Source: Streptacidiphilus sp. 4-A2 (GTDB taxonomy: Bacteria > Actinomycetota > Actinomycetes > Streptomycetales > Streptomycetaceae). From it: a stretch of 64,000 bases of DNA. The notes beneath the pieces are model-generated. The model searched no databases. It was not told where the DNA came from and saw only the letters and a list, made by a program, of their open reading frames with translations. The stretch's first letter is position 1. Each line of letters begins with the position of its first letter. The stretch spans positions 7,985,845 to 8,049,844 of the forward strand of contig JAAFYY010000001.1 of the NCBI GenBank assembly GCA_014284505.1, in the 5' to 3' direction. The position numbers and the translations under genes were made by a program. Of the stretch, positions 36,904-46,317 are shown in pieces.

Positions 36904-39900
36904 TCAACGCTCCTGGGGGTTGGTGCCGTACGGGCCGTTGTCCTGGGGCGGGGTCGCCGTTCCGGCGCTGCGGCCCTGCTGGATGCCGCGGCGCAGATTG
37001 GTGAGCCGACCGCGGACCTCCTCGGGCGACCGGGAGACCTGGGGCCCGTTGTCGGGGCACCCGCCTCGGCGGCTCCGGGGACGAGATTCGCCTGCGGGAC
37101 GCGGCGGGGCAGGCCGGACGGCATGACGCCGCGCGGCTGGGCTCACGGACCTGCTCGGCCCGGCGCCACACCTCGTCGTTGGAGGAGCTGCGCCAGGGGC
37201 GCGGACTCGCCGGGCGTGGCCGGACGCTGGGCCCTGCGGCCCTGCGGCGCCACGCCTGGGCCGGTCGGCCCGGCTGCGGACGCTGCGGCAGCGGTGCGCC
37301 CTGACCGGCAGACCCGGCTGGGCGGGCTGCCCGCTGTGCGGCTGCCGGGGTCGGGCCTGGTCGCCGTAGACCTGCACGGCGCGCATCCGGTCGGCCCGGC
37401 CGGCGCGAACCAGTTGGACTCCATCGCCTCGAAGATCGGCGAGCGGGCCGTGTCCGACGGCGGGCGGCAGCGCACGCGTCAGCGGGTGGTCGGCCGCGTC
37501 CTGCTGCTGCGGCGCGGGTGCGGGCTGCCACCGGAGCCGGCAGCGGAGTGGCTGCTGCGGGACGACCGGCTGCGGCAGCGGCTGCTGCGGAGCGGACCGC
37601 GCGGGGCAGCTGCTGCTGCGGAGCGGCAGGCTGGACCTGCTCCTCCTCGTAGTGCCGCGCCCGAACGGCACGAGCCGTCGGGTATCTCATCGGCATCGGA
37701 CGGGTCAGCGGCGAGCCGTGCTGCGGCTGCTCGGACAGGCCCGGCTCGTCCAGCGGCGAGGCGCCGACGGCTGCGGGCGCTGCTCCTGCTGACCGGGCAG
37801 CGGGAACTGACCGGTCTGACCGCCCTGGCCGCCCTGACCGGGCACCGGGAACTGGCCGGTCTGACCCCCTGGCCGGGCAGCGGAACTGACCGGTCCGGCT
37901 GGACTGGCTGGCTGCGCGGCTGTCCGGGCTGACCCGGCTGACCGGGCAGGCTAAACTGGCCGGTGCTGGTTCTGCTGGTTCTGCGGGTTCTGCGGGTTCT
38001 GCTGGTTCTGCTGGCCGCGCACCGGCAGCGGCCGCCGGGCAGCTGCGGCTGGCCCTGGGACGGCTGCCCCTGCTGGGCTGGCCCTGGGGCGCAGCGGCTG
38101 CGGCTGGCCTGCGGCTGGCCCTCGGGCGCCCCCCGCTGGCCGCCGCCGGGTTCTGCTGCTGGTCGCGGCGCGGCAGCGGCTGGCCGGAACGCGGTCCGGT
38201 GGGACCGGTGGTCGGCAGCTGGCCGGTGAGCGCGGTGCTGCCCTGCGGCAGCGTCGGCTGCGGGCGGCGCGGCGGCAGCCCCTGGGCGCCGGGCTGGCCG
38301 GGCTGGTCCTGGCCGGTCCCTGCGGCTGGCCGGGCAGCGAGGGACGGCCGCCGGGCCGCCGCCGAGCGGGGTCCGGCTGGGTCCCTGCGCCATGGCGCCG
38401 CGCTGCGGACCGCCCTGGAGGCCGGGCTGGCCGGGCTGGCCCGGCTGGCCCTGCGGCCGCTGGCCGGGGGCGCCCCGGCGCTCGGACGCGTTGGTGACGT
38501 CCACCGGCAGCATGACCAGCGCGGTGGTGCCGCCGGAGTCGCTGGGACGCAGCTGGATCCGGATGCCGTGACGCAGCGACAGCCGACCGACCACGAACAG
38601 GCCCATGCGGCGGGAGACGGAGACGTCCACGACCGGCGGGTTGGCCAGTCGCTCGTTGATCTCGGCGAGGTCCTCGGGGGACAGGCCGATACCCGTGTCG
38701 TGGATCTCGACCAGCACCCGGCCGTCCGGCAGCGCGTGGCCGGTGACCCGGACCCGCGTCTGCGGGCTGGAGAAGGAGGTGGCGTTCTCCAGCAGCTCGG
38801 CCAGCAGGTGCACGAGGTCGTTGACGACTCGTCCGGCGACCTCGGTGGTGGGCACCGAGGCCAGTTCGATCCGCTCGTACTGCTCCACCTCGGAGGCGGC
38901 CGCGCGGAGCACGTCGACCAGCGGCACCGGGCGGGTCCACCGGCGGCCCGGGTCCTCACCCGCGAGCACCAGCAGGTTCTCACCGTTCCGGCGCATACGG
39001 GTGGCCAGGTGGTCCAGCTTGAAGAGGCTGGCCAGCTGATCCGGGTCGGCCTCGCGGCTCTCCAGCTCGGAGATCATCGACAGCTGGCGCTGGATGAGGC
39101 CCTGGGAGCGGCGCGAGAGGTTGGTGAACATCGCGTTGATGTTGCCTCGCAGCAGGGCCTGCTCGGCGGCCAGTCGCACCGCCTGCGCGTGCACCTGGTC
39201 GAAGGCCCGGGCCACGTGCCCGATCTCGTCCGTGGTGTTGATCCCGAGGGGTTCGACCGAGGTGTCGACGTCCTGCGGGTCGGACTCGGAGAGCGTGTGC
39301 ACCAGTTCCGGCAGCCGCCGCTCGGCCACGTCCTCGGCCGCGGACTGGAGCTTGCCCAGCGTGCGCACCATGGAGCGGGCCACCAGCGCGGCGCCGACGA
39401 CGGCGACCAGGAGCACCAGGGCGATCAGGATGGCGTTGATGACCAGGTCGGTCTGCGCCTGCTGGTGCAGCTCCTGCACCTGGTTGTTCAGGTCGTTGAC
39501 GAGGTTGGCCTCGTCGTTGCTCATCTCACTGATCTGGGAGGCGGACTCGCCGTCCCAGGTCGAGTAGGACGGCAGTACCTCGCCCTTGCCCTGGTACGCC
39601 TCGAAGCCGAAGGCGGAGTTGAGGACGGTGGTGGCGAAGTAGCTGGTGGTCTTGATGTTGGTGTTGTTCGACCAGCTCTGGATCAGGTCGTTCGAGGACG
39701 GCCCGTAGAGCGCGGTGAACTCGTTCTGGAGGGTGAACGCGTTGTCCAGGGCGGTCAGCGCGTAGATCCGGTCCTCGTCGACCAGCGGCTTGCCGGAGGC
39801 CAGACCGGCGCTGATCACGGACTGGATGACCGACTCGTCGTCCTTCCACTGGGCGAACACCTGGAGCGCCCTGGTGGAGGTCAGCAGCTGCTCGTTGGAG

Positions 39901-40642
39901 GAGGTGAGCGCCACGTCGGAGCTCAGCGTCAGCAGCTGCTGGATCAGCGTGTCGTAGTTGGACACCGACTGCAGGATGCTGCCGGTGTCGCCGGAGAAGT
40001 CGGCGCTCCGGTAGTTGTCGATGTTGACCAGGTTGCCCAGGATGCTGTGGACGTCGATGCCGCCGCCGGGCAGGCTGGTCAGGTTCAGCTGGTTCGCCAG
40101 GGTGACGAACTGGGTCAGCGTGGCGGTGGTGGCCCGCTCCGCTTCGACGATGGTGTCCGCGTTGCGGTTGCCGGAGGCGGTCACGGTGCCGGCCAGCGCG
40201 TCGCGCTCGGTCTCCAGGTTGTCCGCCAGCTTGATCGAGTAGCTGGCGATGCTACCGAGGTCGGAGACCTGGGACAGCTGGTTCTGGGCGGACAGTGAGG
40301 TCTGGACGCGCAGGCCGCCGAGGACGATGGCGGCGATGACCGGGAGGGTCAGCAGCGCGATCAGACGGGTGCGGATGCGCCAGTTGCTCAGGCCGTACCG
40401 GCGCATGCCGCGGACCTTGGGTGCGGCCGCGCGTGGCGCCCGGATCTTCCCGCCGTCGTTGCCGGCCTTGCCGTTCTTTGTCCCAGGACCGCCCTTCGGG
40501 GCGCCCGGGTTCTGGCCGCCCTGCCCGTCCCGACCGGTTCCGGGGGCCGGTGCGGCCTCCGGTGACTGCTGCTGGCGAATGGCTGCTTCGCGGTCCGCCG
40601 GGTCGCCCGGGCCGCCGCCACCCCTCTTGATACGTCCCTCAC
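36904..40642 (-). CDS. cvnA: CvnA, membrane sensor kinase-like protein of conservon 2
   Basis: The best-preserved stretch runs in one frame from MRRYGLSNWRIRTRLIALLT (40406) through the sensor domain, helix VINAILIALVLLVAVVGAAL, HAMP region, FKLDHLATRMRRNGENLLVL, HLLAELLENATSFSSP, EIHDTGIGLSPEDL and RRMGLFVVGRLSLRHGIRI. A cytoplasmic N-terminal extension of about 75 residues (GGGGPGDPADREAAIRQQQS) is in frame upstream; the true start may be GTG at 40642 if one base is missing. The tail after residue about 680 is a Gln/Pro/Gly repeat region (GQPGQPGQPG) with several frame breaks, ending EEVRGRLTNLRRGIQQ. The sensor differs clearly from the first CvnA. Confidence 0.88.
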
Positions 40643-41183
40643 TAGCGTCGCAACCTCTGGACCAGGCGCCCCGCCGCGTGAACGCGGCCAGGACGGTGTC
40701 GAGTTTTCGGGCGGGCGCGGGATTCCGCTGGAAACCCCTGTTTGGGTGCCCGTGTGCCGCCGTGGAGTGCGCCCCCGGCGCTGGCAGTAGCGCAGTGGAG
40801 GGTGGCCTCCGGCGGCCCGTGGCATTCCAGCACAGTGCCGGAGCAGCAACAAGGGGCGACTACGGGTAGTCGTATCGGCTACTCTCCGTTGCCGGTCACT
40901 CGCCTTGGGTATGCCTGCACCCTTGGAATAGTGCACCTTTCGGACACGCGTGCGTGGATTCGCTCCGCGCCAGGTGACGGCGCGTGAAAAATTTGTCCGA
41001 TATGAAACATATGTCGGGCGGTCTCTGCCCAGGGCACAATGTCGTAACTGTCGGAACTTTTCCGGGGTAAAGTGACCGAACTCACAGCGGTTTGGGTAGT
41101 GCGAAGCGCCCTCGCTGTGGAATGAGATCCTGGATGGGCAACTGATAGCCCCCGGTTCTTCTCCCATGAGTGAGGTAGTCCGC
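40643..41183. other. Gap upstream of conservon 2
   Basis: No supported gene. The left half is GC-rich; the right half is AT-richer and contains an interrupted inverted repeat around CCGATATG AAA CATATG TCGG (40997-41017). This gap should hold the conservon 2 promoter (minus strand) and that of the small plus-strand gene. Confidence 0.4.
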
Positions 41184-41376
41184 GTGTCCACCAAGTCGAC
41201 GATGAACTTTCGCCCACCGCCAACCCCGCCGGACCACGCTCGACTCCCTGCCCGTGAACGGCGGCCCCGCGCTGCGGGCGTCCGCCACCGAGCAGATCCC
41301 GCTTCCCCGGACCACCGCCAACCCGCGGCGCATCAACCTGATGGTCGCCCCCGTGCGCAACACCGAGGCCGACTGA
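41184..41376 (+). CDS. Small protein of unknown function (frame break)
   Basis: GTG start gives MSTKSTMNFRPPP; after a one-base break near 41222 the frame continues LDSLPVNGGPALRASATEQI, PLPRTTANPRRINLMVAPVR and NTEAD, about 63 residues. The second half has clear protein character (no stops, GC3 bias) and ends at TGA. I do not recognise the family. It stands alone between the conservon and the FAH-family gene. Confidence 0.45.
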
Positions 41377-41457
41377 GCCCGGTACCGACCGAGCCCGGTA
41401 CTACTCCGAGCCCGGTGCCGACCGCGCGCCCGGGTCGACCGGGCGCCGGGTCCCCGC

Positions 41458-41489
41458 GAAGCCCTGCCGGAGCGTTCCGGCAGGGCTTC
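41458..41489. terminator. 14-bp hairpin before the FAH-family gene
   Basis: GAAGCCCTGCCGGA pairs perfectly with TCCGGCAGGGCTTC around a 4-base loop. It follows the small 63-residue gene and precedes a TAGGGT box (41506-41511) that may serve the FAH gene. Confidence 0.82.
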
Positions 41490-41552
41490 GCGCATGTCCG
41501 GCGGATAGGGTGGGTCTTGATCCATCCATCGCCCGAGGGGACACCAGTCACC

Positions 41553-42334
41553 GTGCGCATCGCCAGGTTTTCCAGTGAGGGAAACGTATCCTTCGGCGTC
41601 GTCGAGGGGGACGCCGCCCAGCCGGAGACGCTGACCCTGCACGTCCTTTCCGGACATCCCTTCGGTGAGCTCCAGCCCACCGGCGAGGTGCGCCCGCTGT
41701 CCGAGGTGCGGCTGCTGCGCCGATGCTGCCCAACAAGATCGTCGCGGTGGGCCGCAACTACGCGGACCACGCGGCCGAGCTCGGCAATCAGGTGCCGGAG
41801 GTTCCGCTCACCTTCTTCAAGCCCTCGACCTCGGTCATCGGCCCCACCGAGAACATCGCCTACCCGCCGTTCTCCTCCGATGTCCAGTACGAGGCGGAGC
41901 TGGCCGTGGTGATCGGCCGGATGTGCCGGGACGTCCCGCGCGAGCGGGTGCCCGAGGTGATCTTCGGCTACACCTGCGCCAACGACGTGACCGCCCGCGA
42001 CGTGCAGCAGCGCGAGGGCCAGTGGGCCCGGGCCAAGGGCTTCGACACCTCCTGCCCGCTCGGCCCCTGGATCGAGACCGATCTGGACCCGGCCGACCTG
42101 GCGGTCACCTGCACTGTCAACGGCGAACTGCGCCAGGCCGGCCGCACCTCGCAGATGGTGCGCTCGGTGGCCGACCTGATCGTGCACATCACCGAGGCGA
42201 TGACGCTGCTGCCCGGCGACGTGGTGCTCACCGGCACCCCCGCCGGGGTCGGCCCGCTGGCCGTCGGCGACGAGGTCGCGGTCTCGATCGAGGGCATCGG
42301 CACGCTCAGCAACCGGGTGGTCAAGCGTGGTTGA
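41553..42334 (+). CDS. Fumarylacetoacetate hydrolase (FAH) family protein
   Basis: About 260 residues: a short N-terminal domain (MRIARFSSEGNVSFGVVEGD) and the FAH catalytic domain. KIVAVGRNYADHA, the metal-site glutamates in DVQYEAELAVVIGR, FGYTCANDVTARDVQ, LGPWIETDLD and VVLTGTPAGVGPL are all present. Members act as acylpyruvases or hydratase-like enzymes; the substrate here is unknown. One base is missing near 41722, just before MLPNKI. Its stop overlaps the HAD gene start by 8 bases. In S. coelicolor, as I recall, gltX separates these two genes. Confidence 0.9.
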
Positions 42335-43093
42335 CGGATCGTCGGCCGCCCGGGGCGTGCTCTGGGACATCGACGACACGATCTTCGACTACAGCGGCGC
42401 CGAGGCCGCCGCGATACTGGAGTACCTGCGCACCGAGGGCCTGCTCGGCGAGTTCGACTCGCCCGAGCAGGCCCTCGGCCTGTGGCAGGAGGACATGGAG
42501 CGCAACTACGCCCGCTTCGTCGCCGGGGAGATCGGCTTCCAGGAGCACCGCCGGGAGCGCGCCCGCTCCTTCCTCGCCCGCACCGGCCGCATCCTGGACG
42601 GCGACCAGGCCGCCGACGCCTGGTTCGGCGGCTATGTCGACTGCTACGAGAAGAACTGGCGGCTCTTCCCTGACGTGCTGCCGGTGCTGGACCTGCTCGG
42701 CGAGGGCTATGCGCACGGCCTGCTGTCCAACTCCTCGACCGGCAACCAGCAGCGCAAGCTGGAGCGGCTGGGCGTACGCCACCGCTTCCGCAGCCTGGTC
42801 TGCTCGGAGGACCTCGGCCACGCCAAGCCGGCGGCCGAGGCGTTCTGGGCGGGCTGCGCCGCGCTGGGCCTGCCGCCGGAGCGGGTGGTCTACGTCGGCG
42901 ACAAGCTGACCACCGACGCGCTGGGCGCCCTGGGCGCCGGACTGCACCCGGTCTGGCTGGACCGGCCGGCCGCTCCCGGGCCGACGGCGGCCCGGAATCG
43001 GCGCCGTCCGCGGTGCACCGCATCCGCACCCTCGCTGACCTGCCAGGAGTGCTGGAACTAATCGATTTTGGAGCGATGCCCAGGATCGGGTAG
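42327..43093 (+). CDS. HAD-superfamily hydrolase
   Basis: About 255 residues. The nucleophile motif is LWDIDDTIFDYSG (residues 13-20 region), motif II is GLLSNSST, motif III Lys is in LGHAKPAAEAF and motif IV reads VVYVGDKLTTDALGALGAG. A helical cap lies between residues 25 and 95. Substrate unknown; family members are small-molecule phosphatases. One base is lost near 42980; the corrected end reads SAPSAVHRIRTLADLPGVLE followed by LIDFGAMPRIG. GTG overlaps the FAH stop, implying co-translation. The tRNA cluster follows. Confidence 0.88.
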
Positions 43094-43168
43094 TGTTCTT
43101 CTTGTTGCGCCGCCCGGGAGGGACGGGGGAGACCGAGAGGTTCTCGCCAAGATAACCTGGACAGCCAA

Positions 43169-43240
43169 TGGGGTATGGTGTAATTGGCAGCACGAGTGAT
43201 TCTGGTTCATTTAGTCTAGGTTCGAGTCCTGGTACCCCAG
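43169..43240 (+). tRNA. tRNA-Gln (anticodon CUG), first copy
   Basis: 72 bases with acceptor TGGGGTA/TACCCCA, anticodon loop TTCTGGT and T-arm CTAGGTTCGAGTCCTGG. CCA is not encoded. Without a GlnRS this tRNA would be charged with Glu and amidated by GatCAB. Confidence 0.95.
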
Positions 43241-43288
43241 CGTAAGTCCTCGCCAGAACGAGGCTTGCAAGTCGAGATCACTCTCGAT

Positions 43289-43361
43289 GCCCCCGTTGTG
43301 TAGCGGCCTAGCACGCTGCCCTCTCACGGCAGTAGCGCCGGTTCGAATCCGGTCGGGGGTA
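43289..43361 (+). tRNA. tRNA-Glu (anticodon CUC), copy 1
   Basis: 73 bases, acceptor GCCCCCG/CGGGGGT with discriminator A, anticodon loop CCTCTCA, T-arm CCGGTTCGAATCCGG. CCA is not encoded. Identical to the two following copies. Confidence 0.95.
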
Positions 43362-43410
43362 CGCATCACCCAGCAGGACACAGCAGTACCAGCAGGACAA
43401 TTGAGATCAT

Positions 43411-43483
43411 GCCCCCGTTGTGTAGCGGCCTAGCACGCTGCCCTCTCACGGCAGTAGCGCCGGTTCGAATCCGGTCGGGGGTA
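43411..43483 (+). tRNA. tRNA-Glu (anticodon CUC), copy 2
   Basis: Identical to copy 1 over its 73 bases. This copy is directly followed by CCA (43484-43486), unlike its neighbours. Confidence 0.95.
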
Positions 43484-43550
43484 CCAGATCCGAAGCCCTT
43501 GCCATCGGAATGTTCATTCTCCGAGGCGACGATGAAGGATCACCAAGCTT

Positions 43551-43623
43551 GCCCCCGTTGTGTAGCGGCCTAGCACGCTGCCCTCTCACGGCAGTAGCGC
43601 CGGTTCGAATCCGGTCGGGGGTA
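43551..43623 (+). tRNA. tRNA-Glu (anticodon CUC), copy 3
   Basis: Identical to copies 1 and 2 over its 73 bases. The following bases are CGC, so CCA is not encoded. Confidence 0.95.
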
Positions 43624-43702
43624 CGCATGCAGAATCGGGCTTCCGGCTTCGGTCGGGGCCCCGTTCTCGCACCGTTCACCGGCACGCCGGGGGAACGGGC
43701 AT

Positions 43703-43774
43703 TGGGGTATGGTGTAATTGGCAGCACGAGTGATTCTGGTTCATTTAGTCTAGGTTCGAGTCCTGGTACCCCAG
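43703..43774 (+). tRNA. tRNA-Gln (anticodon CUG), second copy
   Basis: Identical to the first Gln tRNA over 72 bases, but followed by an encoded CCA (43775-43777). It closes the symmetric array Gln-Glu-Glu-Glu-Gln. Confidence 0.95.
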
Positions 43775-43860
43775 CCAGTAAACAGCGCGAGCACCGACGG
43801 CGCGAATATCGACAGTGCGAGTATCGTGCCCGGTCGAGCGCAGCGCAGCGCAGAGTTCTG

Positions 43861-43888
43861 AAGGCCCGAAAGGGCCTTTTCGTGTTTT
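43861..43888 (+). terminator. Terminator after the tRNA cluster
   Basis: AAGGCCC/GGGCCTT stem with a GAAA loop, followed by a T-rich tail (TTCGTGTTTT). A typical intrinsic terminator for the tRNA transcript. Confidence 0.9.
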
Positions 43889-43906
43889 GAGAGGCCGGCA
43901 GCGAGC

Positions 43907-44630
43907 ATGGCTAAGCCCAAGAAGGCCGCACGTCCACCCCTGTTGGCACTGCGCCAGGTCAGCCGCCGCTACGGTGGTCGGCTCGCCCTCCAGCCGATCG
44001 ACCTGGACATTTCCGCGGGCGAGTGCGTCGCGCTGGTCGGTCACAACGGCTCCGGCAAGTCCACGCTGCTGCGGCTCGCGGCCGGCCGGGACACCCCACC
44101 AGCGGCAGCGTCAAGCTCGACGGCCGCCCGGTGGACGAGAACGAACCCGACCGTACGCGCCCGGCTGGCCGTGGTCGGCGACATCTCCGCCTGTTACCCC
44201 GACCTCACCGTCCGCGAGCACCTGGCCCTGGTCGCCGTCGCCCACGGCGTGGAGGAGCCGCTCACCTGGGTCGACAAGGCCCTGGCCGACCGCGGCCTGA
44301 GCACGCCGAGGCCCTGCCGGACTCGCTCTCCTCCGGCCAGCTCCAGTCGCTGCTGCTGGCCTCCGCGCTGGTCCGCCCGCGCGATCTGCTGATCCTGGAC
44401 GAGCCCGAGCAGCGGCTCGACCCGGGCGCCCGCGAGCGCCTGGCCGCGCTGCTGCGCGCCGAACTGGCCGACGGCGTGGCCGTGCTGCTCGCCACCCACC
44501 ACCCCGACCTGGCCTTCCATGTCGCCGACCGGGTGGTGCTGCTGGAGGACGGCGCGGTGCTGGCCGAGGGCGCGCCGCAGGACGTCCTGCCGACGGCCTT
44601 CCCGGCAGCGCCCTGGGCGGTGAGCGGTGA
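43907..44630 (+). CDS. ABC transporter ATP-binding protein
   Basis: An ATPase subunit of about 241 residues. Walker A is ALVGHNGSGKSTLLRLAAG (residues 44-62), the signature is DSLSSGQLQSLLLASALVRP, Walker B is LLILDEPEQRLDPGA and the H-loop is LLATHHPDLAFHVADRV. The signature departs from LSGGQ (LSSGQ). Three one-base breaks (near 44095, 44310 and 44603) split it; the last places the stop in a GTGA overlap with the membrane partner. It is likely an exporter ATPase whose partner is the next gene. Confidence 0.88.
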
Positions 44631-46287
44631 GCGGCGACTCCGGGCCCGACGCCGCGGTGGACGCTCCGGCGCCGGAGGAGACCGGCGACTGGACAGACGA
44701 GACGCTCGACCTGCTGCGCGCGCTGCGCGCCCCGCACCGGCGCTCCCGGGCCGGACAGATCGGCTATGCCGTCTACAGCTTCATACTGTTCGTCCTCTCC
44801 TGGGGCGGGCTTTCTCGCTCGGCCTGTTCGCCACGCAACGCCTCCATGGGCGCCAACTACACCGCCGACGGCCCGCGTCTGCTGGCCGCGCTCCCGGCCG
44901 GGTGTGCGCGCTCAGCCTCGGCCTGATCCTGGTGGTGGCCCGGGATGCGCTGTGGCGCGGCCCGGTGGTCGCCCCCAGGGCCACCGTGGACTGGCTGCTG
45001 ATGCAGCCCATCCGCCCCGGCCGGGTGCTCCGCCCCTGGTTCTGGGTCTCCTGCTGCATCGCCCTGGTCCCCGGCGTGGTGGCGGCCGGCGCGGCGGCGG
45101 TGGCACTGGGCCTGATGGAGAAGGTGCCGTTCGCCTCCGCCCTCGCTGGTCGCTGGTCGGCGGCGTCTGCGTGCCGCTGCTGGCCACCTCCGCCGCCGTG
45201 CTGGTGGAACGCTCCACCGCGGTCGCCCGGTGGGTCCGCCGGGCCACCCCGGTGGTGGCGCTGCTGGTGCTGCTGCTCGCCGTGCAGAGCGTGTCGCCGG
45301 GCTCGGACACCGCTCGCTGCCGCTGGAGCGGGTCGAGATGTGGTCGGGACCGTGGGCTGGGCGGCGCTGGCCGGGCTCAGCCCGACCCACGGCGCGCAGC
45401 CCGGCGGCTGGGCCGCGGCCCTGGCGCTGGTCCTGCTGACCGTGCTGGCGCTGCTGTGGGCGCACCGCGCCACCGCCGGGATCCCGCTGGGCAGCCTGCG
45501 GCTGCGGGCACGGACCGCCGCCGGGGTGGCCGCCGCGCTGCGCACCGCCGAGCTGCGCTCCGCGCGGCTGGTGCTGGCCCAGGCCGACCAGAAGGGCCGC
45601 AAGGTCCGGCTGCGGATCCCGCCGCCGCAGCGGGCGGCGCTGATCGTCCCCTGGCGCGATCTGACCGCGCTGCTGCGTGCCCCCTCCCGCTTCGGCCGGG
45701 CGGTGCTGTTCAGCACCCCGGCGCTGCTGCTGGCCGTACCGGCGGCGCACGCCCGCGGCGCGGACCGGGTGCTGCTCACCGCGCTCGCGGTGGCCCTCGG
45801 CTACCTGGGCGTGGCCCAGCTGGCCGAGCCGGCCCGGGTGGAGGCCGACGACCCGCGCCGGGCCGGCTGGTCGCCCTACCCGTACGCCAAGCTGATGCTG
45901 CGGCACGCGGCGGTCCCGGCGGTCGCCTCGGTGCTGCTGCTGGCCCTCGGCGCCGGGGTGGCCACGGCCGTCGGCGCGGGCGCGGCGGTCTGGCTGGCCC
46001 CGGTGGCGGCCCTGCCGCTGACCGCGGCGGCGATGGTCAACGCCTGCCGGGGCCCTTCCCGCCAGGAACTCATGTACACCCCGCGCGGGGCGGGCAGCAT
46101 GGGCCCGTTCATCTTCCTCGCCTGGTACGCCGCCGGGCCGCTGACCACCGTCCCGGCCCTGGCCTTTGCCCTGGACAGCCGCCCGGTGAGCTCGGTGCTG
46201 TGGTGCCTGCTGATCACGGCGGTGCTCATGTACTGGTCTTACCAGCGGGCGCTGACGCTGTCCGGACGCCACCGTCCCAAGGACTGA
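44627..46287 (+). CDS. Polytopic membrane protein, ABC permease partner (DUF6297-like)
   Basis: About 550 residues with many hydrophobic segments (for example AVYSFILFVLSWGG, CCIALVPGVVAAGAAAVALG, ALALVLLTVLALLWAHRA, VLWCLLITAVLMYW). A cytoplasmic N-terminus (GDWTDETLDLLRALRAPHRR) and a central soluble loop (QKGRKVRLRIPPPQRAALI) are seen. GTG overlaps the ATPase stop. At least four frame breaks lie between 44810 and 45345. Similar proteins in streptomycetes are the membrane half of uncharacterised ABC exporters. The substrate is unknown. Confidence 0.75.
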
Positions 46288-46303
46288 GCCCTCCGGCATC
46301 GCC

Positions 46304-46309
46304 TAGGCT
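46304..46309 (+). promoter_or_regulatory. Possible -10 element (TAGGCT), near-leaderless start
   Basis: TAGGCT lies 8 bases before the GTG of the PIG-V-like gene, with no ribosome site between. No clear -35 is present. Confidence 0.35.
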
Positions 46310-46317
46310 GAGGCCCT

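Noticed and set aside
38199..40298. A 699-residue plus-strand frame opposite cvnA of the second conservon
   Set aside because: It runs antisense to well-conserved kinase and sensor sequence and has no recognisable motif. Long antisense frames are expected in DNA of this GC content.
40997..41017. A regulator binding site at the interrupted AT-rich repeat upstream of conservon 2
   Set aside because: The two arms match only with a two-base offset and no second copy of the motif was found, so it is noted in the gap entry but not claimed as an operator.
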